A stretch of 64,000 nucleotides of DNA, taken from assembly GCA_020809705.1 (NCBI GenBank), contig CP085833.1, positions 4,092,001-4,156,000 on the forward strand. Direction: 5' to 3'. The number at the start of each line of letters is the position of its first letter. Within the stretch, counting starts at the first letter, position 1. Below the pieces are notes generated by a model. The model was not told the origin of the DNA. It saw only the letters and a program-made list of their open reading frames with translations, and ran no database searches. The position numbers and the translations under genes were made by a program. Shown here one piece after another: positions 44,588 through 57,601 of this stretch. Source of the DNA: Calonectria ilicicola. Lineage: Eukaryota > Ascomycota > Sordariomycetes > Hypocreales > Nectriaceae.

Positions 44588-47248
44588 GGCCGAGGTGGCT
44601 TTGACCTGCTGTTGGTTACATCTGGAGACTGTGATTTCATATTTGGCCCTTTCTCTGGTTCGGAGCGGAAGCAGGAGCCCTAGTTGGCTACATCACCGTC
44701 AAGACTCGATATTGCGCCGCAGGAGAGTGCAAGGTGGAAACGGGAACGCGTGGACTTTGACAGATGGGTGCTGCAACAGTTTTTACATGGGAGCGTTGAC
44801 AAGGTCTAACGGATGAATTACCCAAGTGGTTAGGGTGCCAGCGCTGAGGCCAGCAATGGGCTCCGTGATTGCGGAGAGAGATCTACATGGGTCGGATTCA
44901 ACGTCAAGATGAGAGCGCAGAGGGAGCTACAGAGGTCTTTTCACATTCTACGAGCAGAAAGAGCCATGGAAATCCAACTGGAAAAGAGTGTTAAAGCTGA
45001 CAAACAAAAGAGGAGGGAACAGAAAAGAAAAACTGGACGGATCATGTGCAACGAGATGGCATGGGTTGAAAACGACAAGTGTACAAGAGTGTATTTTTAT
45101 TTATATATCCCCTTTAGACAACAACGAGTGCCAATGAAATAAATGTATTAAATGGAATACAATGGACCGAGTAAATGTTTCCCTTTGTCTTGGAGTATAA
45201 TGGGTCAATGGGAGAGTGAACGCGGGGCATAATAGCTGGTACCGGTCCGATCCACAATGAATGAAACGGTATAATTCGCATGTGATGTGTGACGTGACAA
45301 AGAGCTGGCATCATGGCTTGGAACCCCCTTTGCAACATTTTTGAATTGCTAAGACATTAGTCAGGGAAAAGTACAAGGTAGTAGTGAACTTGCGACCCTG
45401 TTGGGTGGTTAGGGAACGACTCGTACTTCTATCAAGTGTATTAGCTGAAGAGAGAGGGCGTAAGCTGATGAATTACCCATATCAAGGTTATGATTATTAT
45501 GGTGTTTAGGTTATTACCTCTTCCTTTGGTCCATCTTAGACATCCCGATTGATTCGCATCGTGGCGTGCTGTGTTCCATTGCCCACGTGTTAGTCCATGC
45601 CATGTATCAATGCCGCGAAACAACAAGCTGTCAAGAGGAACAGGAGGCCCTCGCTTTGACGCACGTCGCAGCATACGACATCAGCCCTGAACGGGAGACA
45701 CACAGATACAGACAGAGTGTGATTGTCTCCCCTGTCTTTCCCCAGGTCACCCATCGTCCCACGCCAAACCTAATCATGGTCTTGTTTGGGTCTCGGTCGC
45801 CGGATCTGGCGAGCGTGTGCCGCACGTGGGGTGCGACGCTGCTGGTGATGTGTCGAGCCCCCAAACAGCTGAGCGCGGCTGAACGAGGAAGCCCTCGGAG
45901 CTGTGAGCCGCCACAAAGAGGCAGCAGTTCCGGTCGGTAGCCAAGGCGGCAATTGATATGGAAATCAGCCTGTCTAGTGGTGTTTATGAACTGTTCGAAA
46001 ACCCCGAAGAAAAGAAAAAGAAAAAAAACCAATTCTCCCGGTTGCCAGGTTCGGAGCTCGGTGTAAGAGGCGGCGAAGTCAGCCCTGGCTGAACGCAACC
46101 AAGACGCGCCATCTGCAACACTTGTGACTCTTGCTTCACGTTTCACAGGCCAGCAGCTGCAGCGCAGCGCGCACAGATGATGGGCTCACATCTCCAACGC
46201 GGAGATGCGGCAGAGCAGCACCAGACGTTGGCATTTTGGAACTGCTGCTACCCCAGCGCTCCGTCGCGATGCGGTGCGATCCTGCAGAGGAATCGCCCTG
46301 AATAACGACAGTGTCAGCGGACGCTAGAGACCTGTGGAATGTGTAAGACAACGACGACCCGAGCCCGCCGCCGCATCTTGGCAGTGCTTAGCCCAGATTT
46401 AGTGTGAGGCCGTTGGTGCTAGCTACCCGCTGCCGCCGGCGCCCCGTGGCCGATCTGCCGGGTGCCATTGGCCTGCTCGACACCCACGGCCACCAACATG
46501 TCAGCGGCCATCTTCATCCAGCACGCCTGAGCCAAGCACGACAGATTCGGCGCCTCGTATCGCGTGTGCTCCCACTGCAGTAATTCTTGCGCCAAAATGG
46601 GACAAAGGGAATTTCAGCCGGTTATTCCCAGCAGGCCCTTGGCCTTGTCTCTTGTGTGTCATGGCGGCTCCTCCTCCTCTGCTTCCCCCACCCCTTGCGC
46701 CTCATCCCTCCCCTCTCCTACACTCTTGGCTTCGCAACTTTTTTTTGACACCCGCGGATCCGAGGCTGGGATTCGGGGTGTTTTGAACCCCTTTGCCGTC
46801 GAATCAGAGGCTCGCCCTGGGGCACACTTGGCCTGTCACTGGGCACAGTCCTCAGGAACCGACTCTTACACGTCCGCTGCTTAACCGTTCTACTGGGTCT
46901 TGCACTGACTATTGAACTTGGCTTCGGTTTCGAGACCCGTATTTTCCGCTGTACCCTAACTCTACCCTGCCTGCAGTCATCCCGCGCAAGGGCTCGGTAG
47001 CGGTGCATATTATAAGATCACGCCTGTTCCTTCATTCCTGGTCGGCCGCCGAAGCCTGATCCTTTCGCCGCCAGCATCCCGCCGCTGATCATGCATTGAG
47101 CCTCTCTGGCCTTCGACATGGTCCATCCAACAAGCTTCTCGGGTCTCTAACCCACACGAAAAACGTGTATATTGACTTGCTGCTCCACCTTTACCTCATT
47201 GTTTCCGGCACATCGCTTCCTGTTGCTGATGGCTGAGGCCTTCCTGCA
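44588..47248. other. 2.7-kb intergenic region upstream of the phosphate permease
   Basis: No supported gene; frames of 60-170 codons on both strands lack domains. The last few hundred bases are the probable promoter and leader of the phosphate permease gene. Confidence 0.45.
47159..47167 (-). promoter_or_regulatory. Candidate NUC-1/Pho4-type site
   Basis: Read on the minus strand this is CACGTTTTT, matching the CACGTK half of the motif bound by fungal Pho4/NUC-1 bHLH regulators. It lies about 85 bp upstream of the phosphate permease ATG. The motif is short and the regulatory role is inferred. Confidence 0.3.
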
Positions 47249-49103
47249 ATGGCGGTACTTCATCAATACGACTACATATTTGGAATCACGACCTTCTTTG
47301 CCATCTTAGATGCTTGGAACATTGGTACAACTCGAGCTAACCCAACAAACCTCTACGACAGCTTCGTAACTAACTAGTTCCAGGTGCCAACGATGTCGCC
47401 AACTCATTCGCCACCTCGGTCTCGTCGAGATCGCTGACCATGAAACAGGCCATGCTTGTGGCCGCCGTTTGCGAATTCTCCGGTAGTGTAACGGTCGGAT
47501 CCGGCGTTGCGGATACTATCCGGTCCAAAATAGTTGAACCACATCACTTCGATAGTAAACCGAGCGTTCTCCTGCTTGCCATGATGTGCGCTATCATTGC
47601 GTCCTCCTTGTTCCTGACCTTTGCGACGAGAAATGGTATGCCTGTGTCGACCACACACTCCATTATTGGCGGCTTGGTTGGGACTGCCACGGCGTCCATT
47701 GGAATAAAAAAGGTCAACTGGGGATGGAAGGGCGTTTCCCAAGTCTTTGCAGCTTGGGTCGTTGCTCCAGGGATAGCGGGTTGCTTGGGTGCTCTCATCT
47801 TTATCGTGACAAAGAAGCTGGTCTTGACAAGGCCTAGCGCTATGAAACGTGCATTCTACTCCATCCCTTTCTATACCTTCCTTACAGTTGCAGCTTTGAC
47901 GAGTATGTATTTAGTCACTGTTTACCCTTATCGGCCTACTAATCTTGGATAGTGCTCATTGTTTGGAAGGGCGTCGCCCATAAGCGTGAACTTACAACCA
48001 GTCAAACCCTAGCTGTGATTTTTACAACCGCTTCCACTGTCACCCTACTACAAGCATTCTTTCTACTTCCCTATTTATGGACAAGAATCGTCCATGAAGA
48101 TTGGACCTTGAAATGGTATCATATATTTCAAGGCCCCATGCTGTTGTATCGCCCACCTCCACCTGCCACGCCGGTTGGGTTTTCGAAAACTCGCATCAAG
48201 GACTATTATCGAGGGCACTTGACACGGGAAGAGCTTGACTACATTCGAAACTCTGAGACCCTCCTCGAATCGGTTCAAACAAATAATCCTCCGAATACTA
48301 CTGACAAGGATGACGAGTGGATCCTTCCCCCGCCAGCTCAATCGCCATCCGAACCATCGCCCGAATCGTCTCGACGTCTCTCCGAGGCCCGATCATCCGA
48401 AGAATTTATCCCGCCTCGCCCACCGGGCCCGTGGAACAACCCACAAGTGCTGTTTTGGAAAGTGAACCGCCTCATGCTTCGTGGTATTGAGAAGGATGTC
48501 ATTAGCATGCAAAAGCGGAACGCAGTCATGAATTGGGATCTGGAGGACATGCACGCGCGAACCGATCATTTTGACAACCGGGCCGAGTACATGTACTCGG
48601 CTCTTCAGATTTTAACAGCGGCAACTGCCTCGTTTACCCACGGCGCTAACGACGTCGGAAACGCCATCGCGCCGTTTACTACTGCTTACGAAGTATGGTC
48701 CACGGGCGTCATTACTGAGACTGTCGAGATTCCGCTCTGGGTTCTCTGTGCGGGCGGTGCCTCCATCGTTCTTGGCCTCATGACCTATGGATACCATGTC
48801 ATGCGTACGCTCGGAAACAGACTCACTTTGATTTCACCCAGTCGCGGGTTCTGCATGGAACTTGCGAGTGCCATCACTGTGCTCATGGCAACAAGACTTC
48901 AGCTGCCAATATCAACGACCCAGTGCATCACAGGCGCCACAGTCGGCGTGGGCCTTGCGAATGGTGACTGGAGGTGCATCAACCCACGGCTCGTGGCGTG
49001 GATATATCTGGGGTGGATCATCACTGTCCCAGTGACGGCGGTAATGTCTGGGGGTCTAATGGCACTCATCTTGAATGCACCAAGGTGGGATACTGCCATA
49101 TGA
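47249..49103 (+). CDS. Phosphate-repressible phosphate permease, PHO-4/Pho89 type
   Basis: Exons 47249-47324, 47384-47902 and 47953-49103 give 581 residues; introns of 59 and 50 nt keep frame. Plasma-membrane sodium-coupled phosphate transporter of the PiT family. Both PiT signature copies are present: GANDVANSFATSV, split by the first intron, and THGANDVGNAIAPF in the last exon. Each precedes a membrane block with PVSTTHS or PISTTQ. A large hydrophilic Ser/Pro-rich loop (about 48230-48480) separates the two halves, as in Neurospora PHO-4. The short first exon (25 codons) is easily missed. Expression is expected under phosphate limitation. Confidence 0.93.
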
Positions 49104-50440
49104 ACAAACTTAAATTTTCTTCTTTTTCTGTATAGTGTTTCGAGTTCATTTCGTCCACCAAACGGAACCTGGCTTTTATTTGTTTTATGAAACTTGGGTA
49201 GCCTTGGCGTTGGTCTGGTCTCGGTTGGGGGTTGGTGGGATAATTGGGCAAAAAAGAGCGACTTTGGGCTTGGGAGAGATACCTTGATTGTCACACATAT
49301 TTTCTTGTATTTGTACCCAGAGACGGGGATTTCATTTCTTGGGACATATATGTAAATGAATTAATGAATGAATACTTGGCTTGTTAAAATACTTTGTTTG
49401 ACTTTTGCCGCCAGTCCATTGCCGGATGGAGCAACAATCATTCTGGGAAGCGCGGATAGTCGTCAGTTTTAACGTCGTTTTAGGTCGATCCGCCGAGTGC
49501 AACGCATGAATTGGGGGAGGATAACAGCAAGGATCATGGGAAGCGGGAAAATAGCTAGTCATGTTGTGAGGGTGACGGGTTCTCGAATGTAGAAGCATTT
49601 GGAGGCCAAGGTAGGATTGGGGGTCGGGTCGATATGCAAGGGGCCAGAATTGCAGCGTCATCGGGTTGCGGGTGTGTGGACAGTCATCATGATATTTATC
49701 CCCCAAGGGCTCATGTTTGTCAGGCTCCGAACATGCCACGAGGGAAGAGATCTCATTTAGGTTATTCGGACAGGTCGATCCGGATGAAACCTGGGCAGGT
49801 GGTGGCATCAGGGGGATTGGAGCGGGGGCGTTCTTTTGATGCGGCCCAACAAGCTGGCGGGATGCCCTCATTTATGAAACACCAAGAGGATATTGTCGAC
49901 TGCATCGCATGCTTCAGGTTGAGGTGCGCTTAACTGTTAAACTATTCAATGCCCAGTTATCCAGCAAAACCGCGCAGTTTTCTCCAGCCTATTCCGGAAG
50001 CCCGCTTGGTTAGTTGGCGCCGGAATCCCTGTCAGCTCTTGAGACCTGAGACGGCGCCGAAATTCCCAGGACCGGGGGTCTCGACCCGGCGGCGGGATGC
50101 GACTGACGGGACCATATTTCGCCGGTCGGGATTTTCATGTTTTGGGAATGGAGTGGGCTTTTTCTGAGGGGGATTGGCTTCTTTTCATCCGGTCTTTGGG
50201 GTTTGATCATCCCATTGCCGAGAACCGTGGGACTCCACCGGAGGGGGGTTGATGGGTTGATGGGTTGTATATTAATGACGACTTTGGCGCAGCTTGTTTC
50301 TGATGAATCTTTGACTGGTAGCTTCTTCTTGTTCCTTTCTTTCGGTGCGCCTTCTTTTTTTCGTCCGTCTTTCTCTTGAATTTGTTTCATTCCTTTCTAA
50401 AAACCCATCTGTTTCAATTCTTTTTTTTTTTTTCTTCACC
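49104..50440. other. Intergenic region upstream of the xylanase
   Basis: No gene supported; the ORF at 49332-49871 (-) has no recognisable content. The 3' part contains GTATATTAAT near 50268 and a T-rich leader directly before the xylanase ATG. Confidence 0.45.
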
Positions 50441-52207
50441 ATGTACACATCCGCACTCATTGGTTTGCTGGCCGCGACCACCTCGGTCTCGGCCCAGCTC
50501 AACAGCCTGGCGCAGGACGCCGGGCTCAAGTACTTTGGCACCACGGTCGACAACAGCTACCTGACCGACGAGCCCTTCATGGCCATTGCCAACGACACGA
50601 AAGAGTTTGGCCAGCTGGTGCCGGAGAACGGGCAGAAGTGGAGCTCGACGGAGCCGAGCCAAAACACCTTCACTTACACCACGGCTGACGTGATTCCCGA
50701 TCTCGCAAAGACCAACAGCCAGATCCTGCGCTGCCATACGCTGACCTGGCACAGCCAGTTGCCTAACTGGGGTATGACGTCCAATGGAAGGGGAGCGTGG
50801 CGGCATCTAGATCTAGTGTGTGCTAACGAATGACTTACATATAGTTTCGAGCGGAAGCTGGACCAAGGCCCAACTACAGGCTGTCATTGAGGCCCACATC
50901 TCCAACGTTGTGGGACACTTCAAGGGCGACTGCTATGCGTGGGATGTCGTCAACGAGGCCGTTGCCGATGACGGCTCCTGGAGACAGAGCGTCTTCTACC
51001 AGGTCATGGGCACAGACTACCTCGCTGTGTCATTCAACGCCGCCCGCAAGGCCGATCCCGATGCCAAGCTGTAAGTCCCTATTAAAACTCCCTGTTTTAC
51101 TTGAGATACCAATGGCTTCTTACTAGGTACTACAACGATTATAACCTCGAGTACAACGGCGCCAAGACCAACCGTGCCATCGAAGCCGTCCAGATCATCC
51201 AAAACGCCAGCGCCCCCATCGACGGTGTTGGTTTCCAGGGCCATCTCATCGTTGGCTCTACTCCTTCGCGATCCTCTCTTGCCACGGCTCTAAAGCGCTT
51301 CACCGCCCTCGGTGTGGAGGTGGCTTACACCGAGTTGGATATCCGCCACTCTTCCGTCCCCGCCTCCGACTCTGCTCTAGTTACCCAGGGCAACGACTAC
51401 GCCAACGTTGTGGGTTCTTGCCTCGATGTCGAGGGCTGCGTTGGTGTCACTGTCTGGGGTTTCAGTGACAAGTACAGTTGGATTCCCTCCACCTTCTCCG
51501 GTGCGGGCGAGGCCCTGCTCTACGATGAGGATATGAACAAGAAGCCTGCGTGGACCAGTGTTTCCAGCGTGCTTGCTGCTGCGGCTACTGGTAGTGCTAG
51601 CGGTGGTTCCTCTGCAGCTGAGACTGTCATTTCTGCTACGACTGCTCAAGCCACTCCTGCATCAAGCGCCGCTGGCACCTCTGGAGTAGATGTCTCGCCT
51701 CCCATCTTCACTCCCAGCGGTGTTGCGTCCAGTGCTACCGCATTCCAGACCCCAGCCAGCAGCGCTTTCGCTACTCCCCAGACCACTTTCCAGACCAGGA
51801 CAACTGCTGTCGCTTCCGATGATGTCATTGTCTCTCTTCCTGTGGTGTCTCTCCCCTCTGTTGAGTCGTCAGTTTTTTCTCCCTCTGCTATCATTCCCAC
51901 GAACCAGACCGTTCCCACGCCCATTGCACCTATTACCAGCACCTACTCTATTCCTTGGAACAATGGCACAATCACCACCATCGTAGGCGATCTTCCCTCT
52001 GGAGCCACACCTACCCCTACCCCCTTGCCCACCGGAACAGATGATGCGGGCGACGACTGTGGTGATGATGAAGAAGTCGTTTCTCGCTACGGCCAGTGCG
52101 GTGGCCGAAACTGGGACGGTCCTACCAAGTGCGAGAGGTCCTTTACATGCGTCAGGATGAACAAGTTTTACTCGCAGTGTGTCCGTCGTGGCAACAGGCA
52201 GTACTAG
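50441..52207 (+). CDS. Secreted GH10 endo-1,4-beta-xylanase with C-terminal CBM1
   Basis: Exons 50441-50771, 50845-51070 and 51127-52207 give 545 residues. A signal peptide (MYTSALIGLLAATTSVSA) is followed by a complete GH10 domain: GQLVPENGQKW, HTLTWHSQLPNW, WDVVNEA (acid/base Glu) and TELDIR (nucleophile Glu). A Ser/Thr/Pro-rich linker of over 150 residues leads to a cellulose-binding CBM1 with four Cys (YGQCGGRNWDGPTKC to FYSQC). It cleaves internal xylan bonds in plant cell walls outside the cell. The ATG follows a long T tract. Fungal GH10 enzymes more often have the CBM1 at the N-terminus or none, so the C-terminal placement and very long linker are worth noting. Confidence 0.95.
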
Positions 52208-52522
52208 ATTTCACGTGGATAGGATGGATGCAAATTGGACAGTTTGTGTGATAGAGATTAAAAAGGGTTGATATTCATTGTACATATTTTTAAACTCGAC
52301 GAAAAACAAGAAACAAAACTCTAGAGCTCTATGGGTGACAAGAGAGAACTCGGAAGATTATAGGCAGGATCCTAATAACTCCATCCGTAGACATGATTGA
52401 GTCGATTAAGAAGAATCATATCGCATTAATCATGACAAGGGGGGTGTGAGAGTGAGAGAGAGAGAGAGAGAGTGTGTGTGTGTGTGTATGTTTGTGTGTG
52501 GGGTGTAAGTGTAGAGATGCAT
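52208..52522. other. Convergent spacer with AG/GT microsatellite
   Basis: Between the xylanase and BTB genes. Bases 52450-52500 contain (GA)n followed by (GT)n. No gene. Confidence 0.6.
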
Positions 52523-53417
52523 TTACTCAGCATCGGGCTTCCTGTTGGGGGAGGGAAGCTGCGTTAGCATCGAGTCGAGCGGGCGAGAGAAAGACCGGTC
52601 GAAGACGGCTTACTTTCCGAGAAGCTCATCCATCTTGCGGTGTCGGAACATGACGTAGTCGAAGGTGAGCTCAGGGTGGCGCTTGAGCAGCTTCTTGAGA
52701 GCCTCGTCCTCGAGGAAGTGGGACTTGTCAGAGAGGACCTGGACAATCTGGTCCCTCAGGCCGCGGTCGCTGTCGACAGTCATGGTGTAGGCAATGTCGG
52801 CAGCCTCAGCAAAGTTGTGGGGGGAGATGGTGCGGGGGACAAGGAAGGTGAAGTTGCGGAGAGCCATGTCCTTGAGGCCGGAGATGGAGTACTTCTCGGC
52901 AATGGCGTAGACCTTGGCGTGGAGGCAGAGGTACTCGTCCTGGAGGGAGACGGTCTCGGAGCCTGTTGTGGAGTTTCGGTCAGTCTCTGTTGTAAGTGGG
53001 TAGTTGTGTGGGATCTTCTCCTTACCATAGGTATCAGCGTTCCACTCGGGGCCGAGCTTCTTGGGGTCGGGTCGCTGAGCGTCACCGTCGGCCTTGGGGT
53101 ATGTTCCTCGGTAGAAGTAGGTGATCATGGACTGGACAGCCTCGGCATCGTCATCGGGGAGGTCGATCTCGCCGCTCTGGCCCTCCTTGGCGAAGAAGGG
53201 AGATCGTGTGCAGATGAGGACCTTGTGAACAAAGTACTCGTCGGTGCCGCACTTGATGACTAAGTCGGAGTAGGAGCCGCCCTCAGCACTGTTGTGTTGT
53301 TATGTCATGTTAGTGTTGGGTTTTCTTTTTTAGTAGTGAAGATGTGTGTGGGGGGGAGACTTGCGAGAGAATGGCACCCTGGAGGGCCTTGGTGGTGGTG
53401 GCGTCGAGCTGAGGCAT
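52523..53417 (-). CDS. BTB/POZ-domain protein
   Basis: Four exons: 53417-53365, 53288-53026, 52962-52614 and 52541-52523, giving 227 residues. The N-terminal half is a BTB fold: SDLVIKCG, FVHKVLICTRSPFF and VQSMITYFYRGTYP, the usual self-association surface of fungal BTB proteins. The C-terminal half (LHAKVYAIAEKYSISGLKDMA) is the BACK-like helical part common in this group. Intron 1 has a GC donor (GCAAGT); the GT two bases later would put a TGA in frame. Intron 2 is 63 nt and frame-neutral. The last exon has only five codons plus the stop (KPDAE) after a TGCTAAC branch site. Partners are unknown; a Cul3 adaptor role is possible. Confidence 0.85.
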
Positions 53418-54804
53418 GATGATGCTGAGCTGAGCTGAGCTGGTGTGGAGGAGGAGGTATTAGGTGAGGAAGGTGAGGAAAGGCGAGGAGGGAGAGAGGT
53501 GCTCAGAGCTGTTGATGTGCTGGTGAGTGAAGAATGGAAAAGCCGAGAGAGCAGCACGATTGTGGTTTTATAGACATGGTGGGACCTCGATCTCGATGTC
53601 GAGAATGCTCCATGATGAATGATGTTGGTGAAGTCTGACAGTAGTTGCCCAAGGCCCACAGGGGACATCAACAACTCAGCGCACGCTAATGCAAACGGGA
53701 GTAAACGTGGCTCGTCGATGAAAGGTCTCGGTGAAGCCAGCAAGCATGCAAACTATCGTGGTTGACCACAGTTGCCAACCTGACCAGTGCCTAACGCCTC
53801 ATTGCTTGAGCGCTGCCGTCGCCTAAAGACGGCGCTTACACGAAAGAGGGCACACGTCAGGGCAAGGGAAAGGCAAGCAGAAAAAAGCAAAGAAAGGTCG
53901 ACTGCGGCCCAGAGCGAATCACAACGGTGCGGGACCTTGGGACGATGCAGCATCCAGGAACCAGTCAATTCAGCAAGGCAACTGGGCGAGGCGGGAAGGA
54001 CTGACAAAAAGGCCTCGACGATGGGGACAAGAGGAATCGAGGCGTTGGCTGAGCCCCTCCCCGCATTGGCGACTGCAACTAGACTGGCCTTGCGAATTGG
54101 GCACCGTCATGTGAGACCAGGCGTGTAAATTAGGTACGTTGGGCATTTTGTCCAGCCCGCGTTGGCACGACGAGGGAGGGTGAGAAGTCATTATTTTTAT
54201 TTTTTATTTTGTGGCCTCAAAAAACTTGAAAGGGGGTGAGGTGATTGCATCGACCTATGCAGACGCGCCCCCGATATGCATGTCTTGGCTAATGTGCAGC
54301 AAGAGGCACAAATGAGAGCCGTGAGATCGCCGTTTGGGTGGCATGCAAGTGCAAGTCAGACTGACAGGTCTCTTTTTTTGTTTGGTTTCTTGTTTTCCGT
54401 CTCTTTTTTTTAGGGCTGCTGCTGCTGCTGATGTCAAGTTGTTTTTTTGTTGTGTGAATCCTGCAGACGGTATTCCCCTCAAGTGTGCAGCTCGACACGC
54501 CCACACCTCCAGTGTATGACCCCATCGTGACGAGTTATCGTGATAGGCGTGCCCCAGTTGTCGGTTGTCGAATGAGCTCCATGTTTGTAGTAGTTCCGGG
54601 ACCCAGTTTCGCGGCGGGAGGACCCAGTCCCGTTTACCTAGTGTGCGGGGAATCAAAGCCCAAAGGGGGGGACTGGTCCACCTACTAACTAATAACTTAT
54701 CCATCCAGCTGCGGATCGGTTCGCGTGACTCATTGTCGAGGGGAATATTATGACAAATAACTCGCCCCGTTTCCAACAGGTGCCTTAACGAGCATCAGCC
54801 CAAT
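53418..54804. other. Intergenic region, no gene seen
   Basis: Upstream region of the BTB gene, including a run of AGCTG units near 53428. Longer frames at 54255-54776 (-) and 53787-54128 (+) have no domains. CTG/GCT-rich bases near 54414-54432. Confidence 0.4.
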
Positions 54805-54895
54805 GGCAGAGTGCCTGAGTGGTTAAAGGGATGCACTCGAACCTTCGAGGTATGCATTGGCTTCGGCCGCGCAAGTTCGAATCTTGTCTCTGTCG
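54805..54895 (+). tRNA. tRNA-Ser (anticodon CGA) with intron
   Basis: Acceptor arms GGCAGAG (54805-54811) and CTCTGTC (54888-54894) pair fully with one G-U, followed by discriminator G. The D arm is CCTGAGTGGTTAAAGG. Anticodon stems ATGCA and TGCAT enclose CTCGAA, then a 10-nt intron CCTTCGAGGT, then A; the anticodon is CGA. A long variable arm GGCTTCGGCC marks a class II tRNA. The T arm is GCAAG, TTCGAAT, CTTGT. A five-T stretch about 10 bp downstream can serve as Pol III terminator. tRNA-Ser(CGA) genes carry introns in many fungi. Confidence 0.93.
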
Positions 54896-56276
54896 CGGTT
54901 CCTATCTTTTTGCATATTTTTTCTGGCCTATCCTCTCTATCCTGGATTGCTTGCTTTATTTTGCATACGGAGGCGTTCGCCAACTGGCTTGGTGTCCGTC
55001 CGCCTGTGGAGCTGGGGGGATGCAGGTGCAAAGTTAGCACCAATTGATGCTTTTCATTGCCTGGGCCTCTGATGTAAGCAGCGGCCAATGCGAGTTCCTA
55101 GTGCGCTCATCTTTTATGACTGGTTAAAAAAAACCATGTGTTTTGCAATGCGCGGTAATGTCGTGCATCGTATTTTGCGTATCTAATATTTCGTGCAGCC
55201 AAAATTTCCCTTTTTCACTTTTTCATGCATGACTTATTTTTTTTTTGTTTCGTCTGAAATGAGAGATGAATTTTGTCCCACGTCGGATTTTCTCTCTGTA
55301 GGGTGGGGGGTTGGGAGATCCGGGGAGGAGGCCAAGTGCTTACAATCCTAGTTTTTTTCTGGATTTGCAATTACTTTGAGCTTTTGAACACGCGTATGTC
55401 TGCAAGATGTAAATAATAACCATCTTATCGTGTACTTTTGCATTTCTGATAATATTATTTTTGGCTAGCCACGCAACCGGGTCAATTTTTAATCTAATTC
55501 TTCCTCCCATTTTCCCCTCGCAGACAACCCATATCCTGCCCGCCACTTCAACAACATTTGCCTATCGCTTATACTCGAAGAGGCAATTCGATTCCCTTGG
55601 CATTTCACTGCATACACGGATTGGCCCTGTCCTATGAGCGTTCAGTATCGGCCACTCAGCAATTTAACCCCCTCGTACCCAGCACCAATGAAGCGGCAGA
55701 ACGAGCACCATGCCTTCTTTCGTAGACCGGAGCTGACTCGCCGGCCCATGGCGCCATCACGAGAAGTTAATCCTCCCGACGTCGATTATCGATTGACTTC
55801 CCCGATTCGATCATCGGTGACGGAGAGGAGTAATTCCCCACGTGCCCTCGTCCTGGCGGCCACAGGATATGCAATGCAATGAGATGCCCGTCTGCGGCGC
55901 ACGTGCTTGTGCCAGGTCCACCCGTTGGAGATCCTTCGCAAATCCGCCAAGAGCCCGGCTTGCAGTCGGCCTGGTCGAGCCGGAGCGCCGGAGCCTGTTT
56001 AGTCCCCCGTTTCCGTCACCGAGCCCGCATGGGCTGGATGCCCTGTTGGGGAAAGGTCGAGGGGCCGTTATCGAGCACAGCGTGGGTGGGTGGTGGCATG
56101 GGCGAGCTTACGCGCAGCTCAATAAACAAGCATATTTTTTGGTGGCAAGAGTTTAAAAAAGCCCCGAGTTCGCTCACCTATTTTTTTGCTCGTGACCTCT
56201 CTTGTGCGTGTGTGCTACCGTGGGCTCTTGAACTTGGTATTTCTTTTTCTCGGTGCTCTATTATTGTTTAATCACA
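54896..56276. other. Intergenic region, no gene seen
   Basis: AT-rich spacer (55120-55500), then the upstream region of the pyrophosphatase gene. Frames at 55634-56271 overlap and have no recognisable domains. Confidence 0.4.
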
Positions 56277-57601
56277 ATGGTTGTTGGATCTACGCTCCTC
56301 CACCTGGCTCTTCTGCCAGCTCTGGCTTTCGGCTCGACTGTGGCTGTAAGAGGGAAGAAGGACGACGACAGCTCTTTTGACGCCAAGTCCATTACCCTGC
56401 GAGAGGTCGGATCCAGAAACACCGTCGTCAGTAACCATTGATACCATACACTGAACCAAGGCTTTCCCTAACACATCATAGGATTGGCGCATCTGGCTAG
56501 AGAAGGATGGCAACCCCATCTCTCCCTGGCACGACATCCCTCTGTATCCCAGCACCAGCAATAAGCAGATCATTCGCATGTATGTCGAGATCCCTCGCTG
56601 GTCCGACGCAAAGATTGAGACTGAGCGCTCCGAACCTCTGAGTAAGTTTAGCCAGCGCCATCGCGATGCTGCATAGTTGAAGCAGTTGTCCTAACGCGAA
56701 TGCAGACCCCATCTTCCACGACACCAAAAAGAAGGCTCCTCGATTTGTCTACAGTGTTTGGCCGCACAGGTCATACCCTTTCCACTACGGATCCATTCCG
56801 CAGACATGGGAAAGCCCCAACTTTGATGATGAAATCACTGGCTTCCCTGGTGACAATGATCCCATTGATGTCTTTGACATTAGTGAATAGTAAGAATCAA
56901 CTGCGAAAGCAATGGAATTTAAAGCTAATTATGTAGTCCTTCTTACACTGGCCAGTTGAAGGAGGTCAAAGTTTTGGGTGCCTTGGCCATGGTTGATGTA
57001 AGATGCAATTTTGCCGGCCAATGACTATAGCTAATGTGAGACTGATTAGGATGAGTCGGCTGACTGGAAGGTCATTGTCGTCGATGTGACTGACCCTCTT
57101 GCTGATGTGGTCAATGGTAAGTTCCCATGGCCCACGATTAGGAAACTCATCGCTAAGAACCACAGATGTTGCCGACCTGGAAAAGTACCGACCTGGGCTT
57201 GCCAGCGCTTTCCACGAGTGGTTTATCGTAAGTTCGGACCAGCCTTGCAATTTTAAACACCTTTCTTTTCTAACGAACAAACTTAGTACTACAAGGTTGT
57301 CAAGGGAGACGGCGTTAATACCATTACTGGCAACAAGTACCAGAACGCCTCATACACCACAAGTCTTATTAGCAAAAGCCACGGATTCTGGGAGGATCTC
57401 GTCGCCGGCAAAGTCGACTCCAACGAGATCAACTACAACCAGACTTCCAACAAGAAGCTGAAGAGCTACATTGACAGCAAGAAGGCTACCAAGACCTTTG
57501 ACATTCCCAAAAAGTCCAAGATTCTTCCCGCCACTGCCAAGCCCACTGAGTATGATCAGTGGTACTATCTGGACAGCAACTACACCCTGATTACACTCTA
57601 G
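56277..57601 (+). CDS. Secretory-pathway inorganic pyrophosphatase
   Basis: Hydrolyses pyrophosphate to phosphate. The product has an N-terminal signal-like segment (MVVGSTLLHLALLPALAFGS), so unlike the cytosolic Ppa it is probably secreted, vacuolar or in the ER. Family I soluble pyrophosphatase motifs are in order: ISPWHDIPLY, VEIPRWSDAKIE, FHYGSIPQTWE, then the metal-binding GDNDPIDVFDI (DxDPxDxxD type) and DWKVIVVDV. Six introns of about 50-60 nt break the gene (near 56427, 56643, 56890, 56999, 57118 and 57230). The C-terminal extension after the catalytic core contains several N-x-T/S sites (NAS, NQT, NYT). It appears intact. Confidence 0.9.

Noticed and set aside
44811..44890. tRNA-like stretch CCCAAGTGGTTAGGG
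   Set aside because: The D-arm-like piece is not followed by a T arm or matching acceptor ends.
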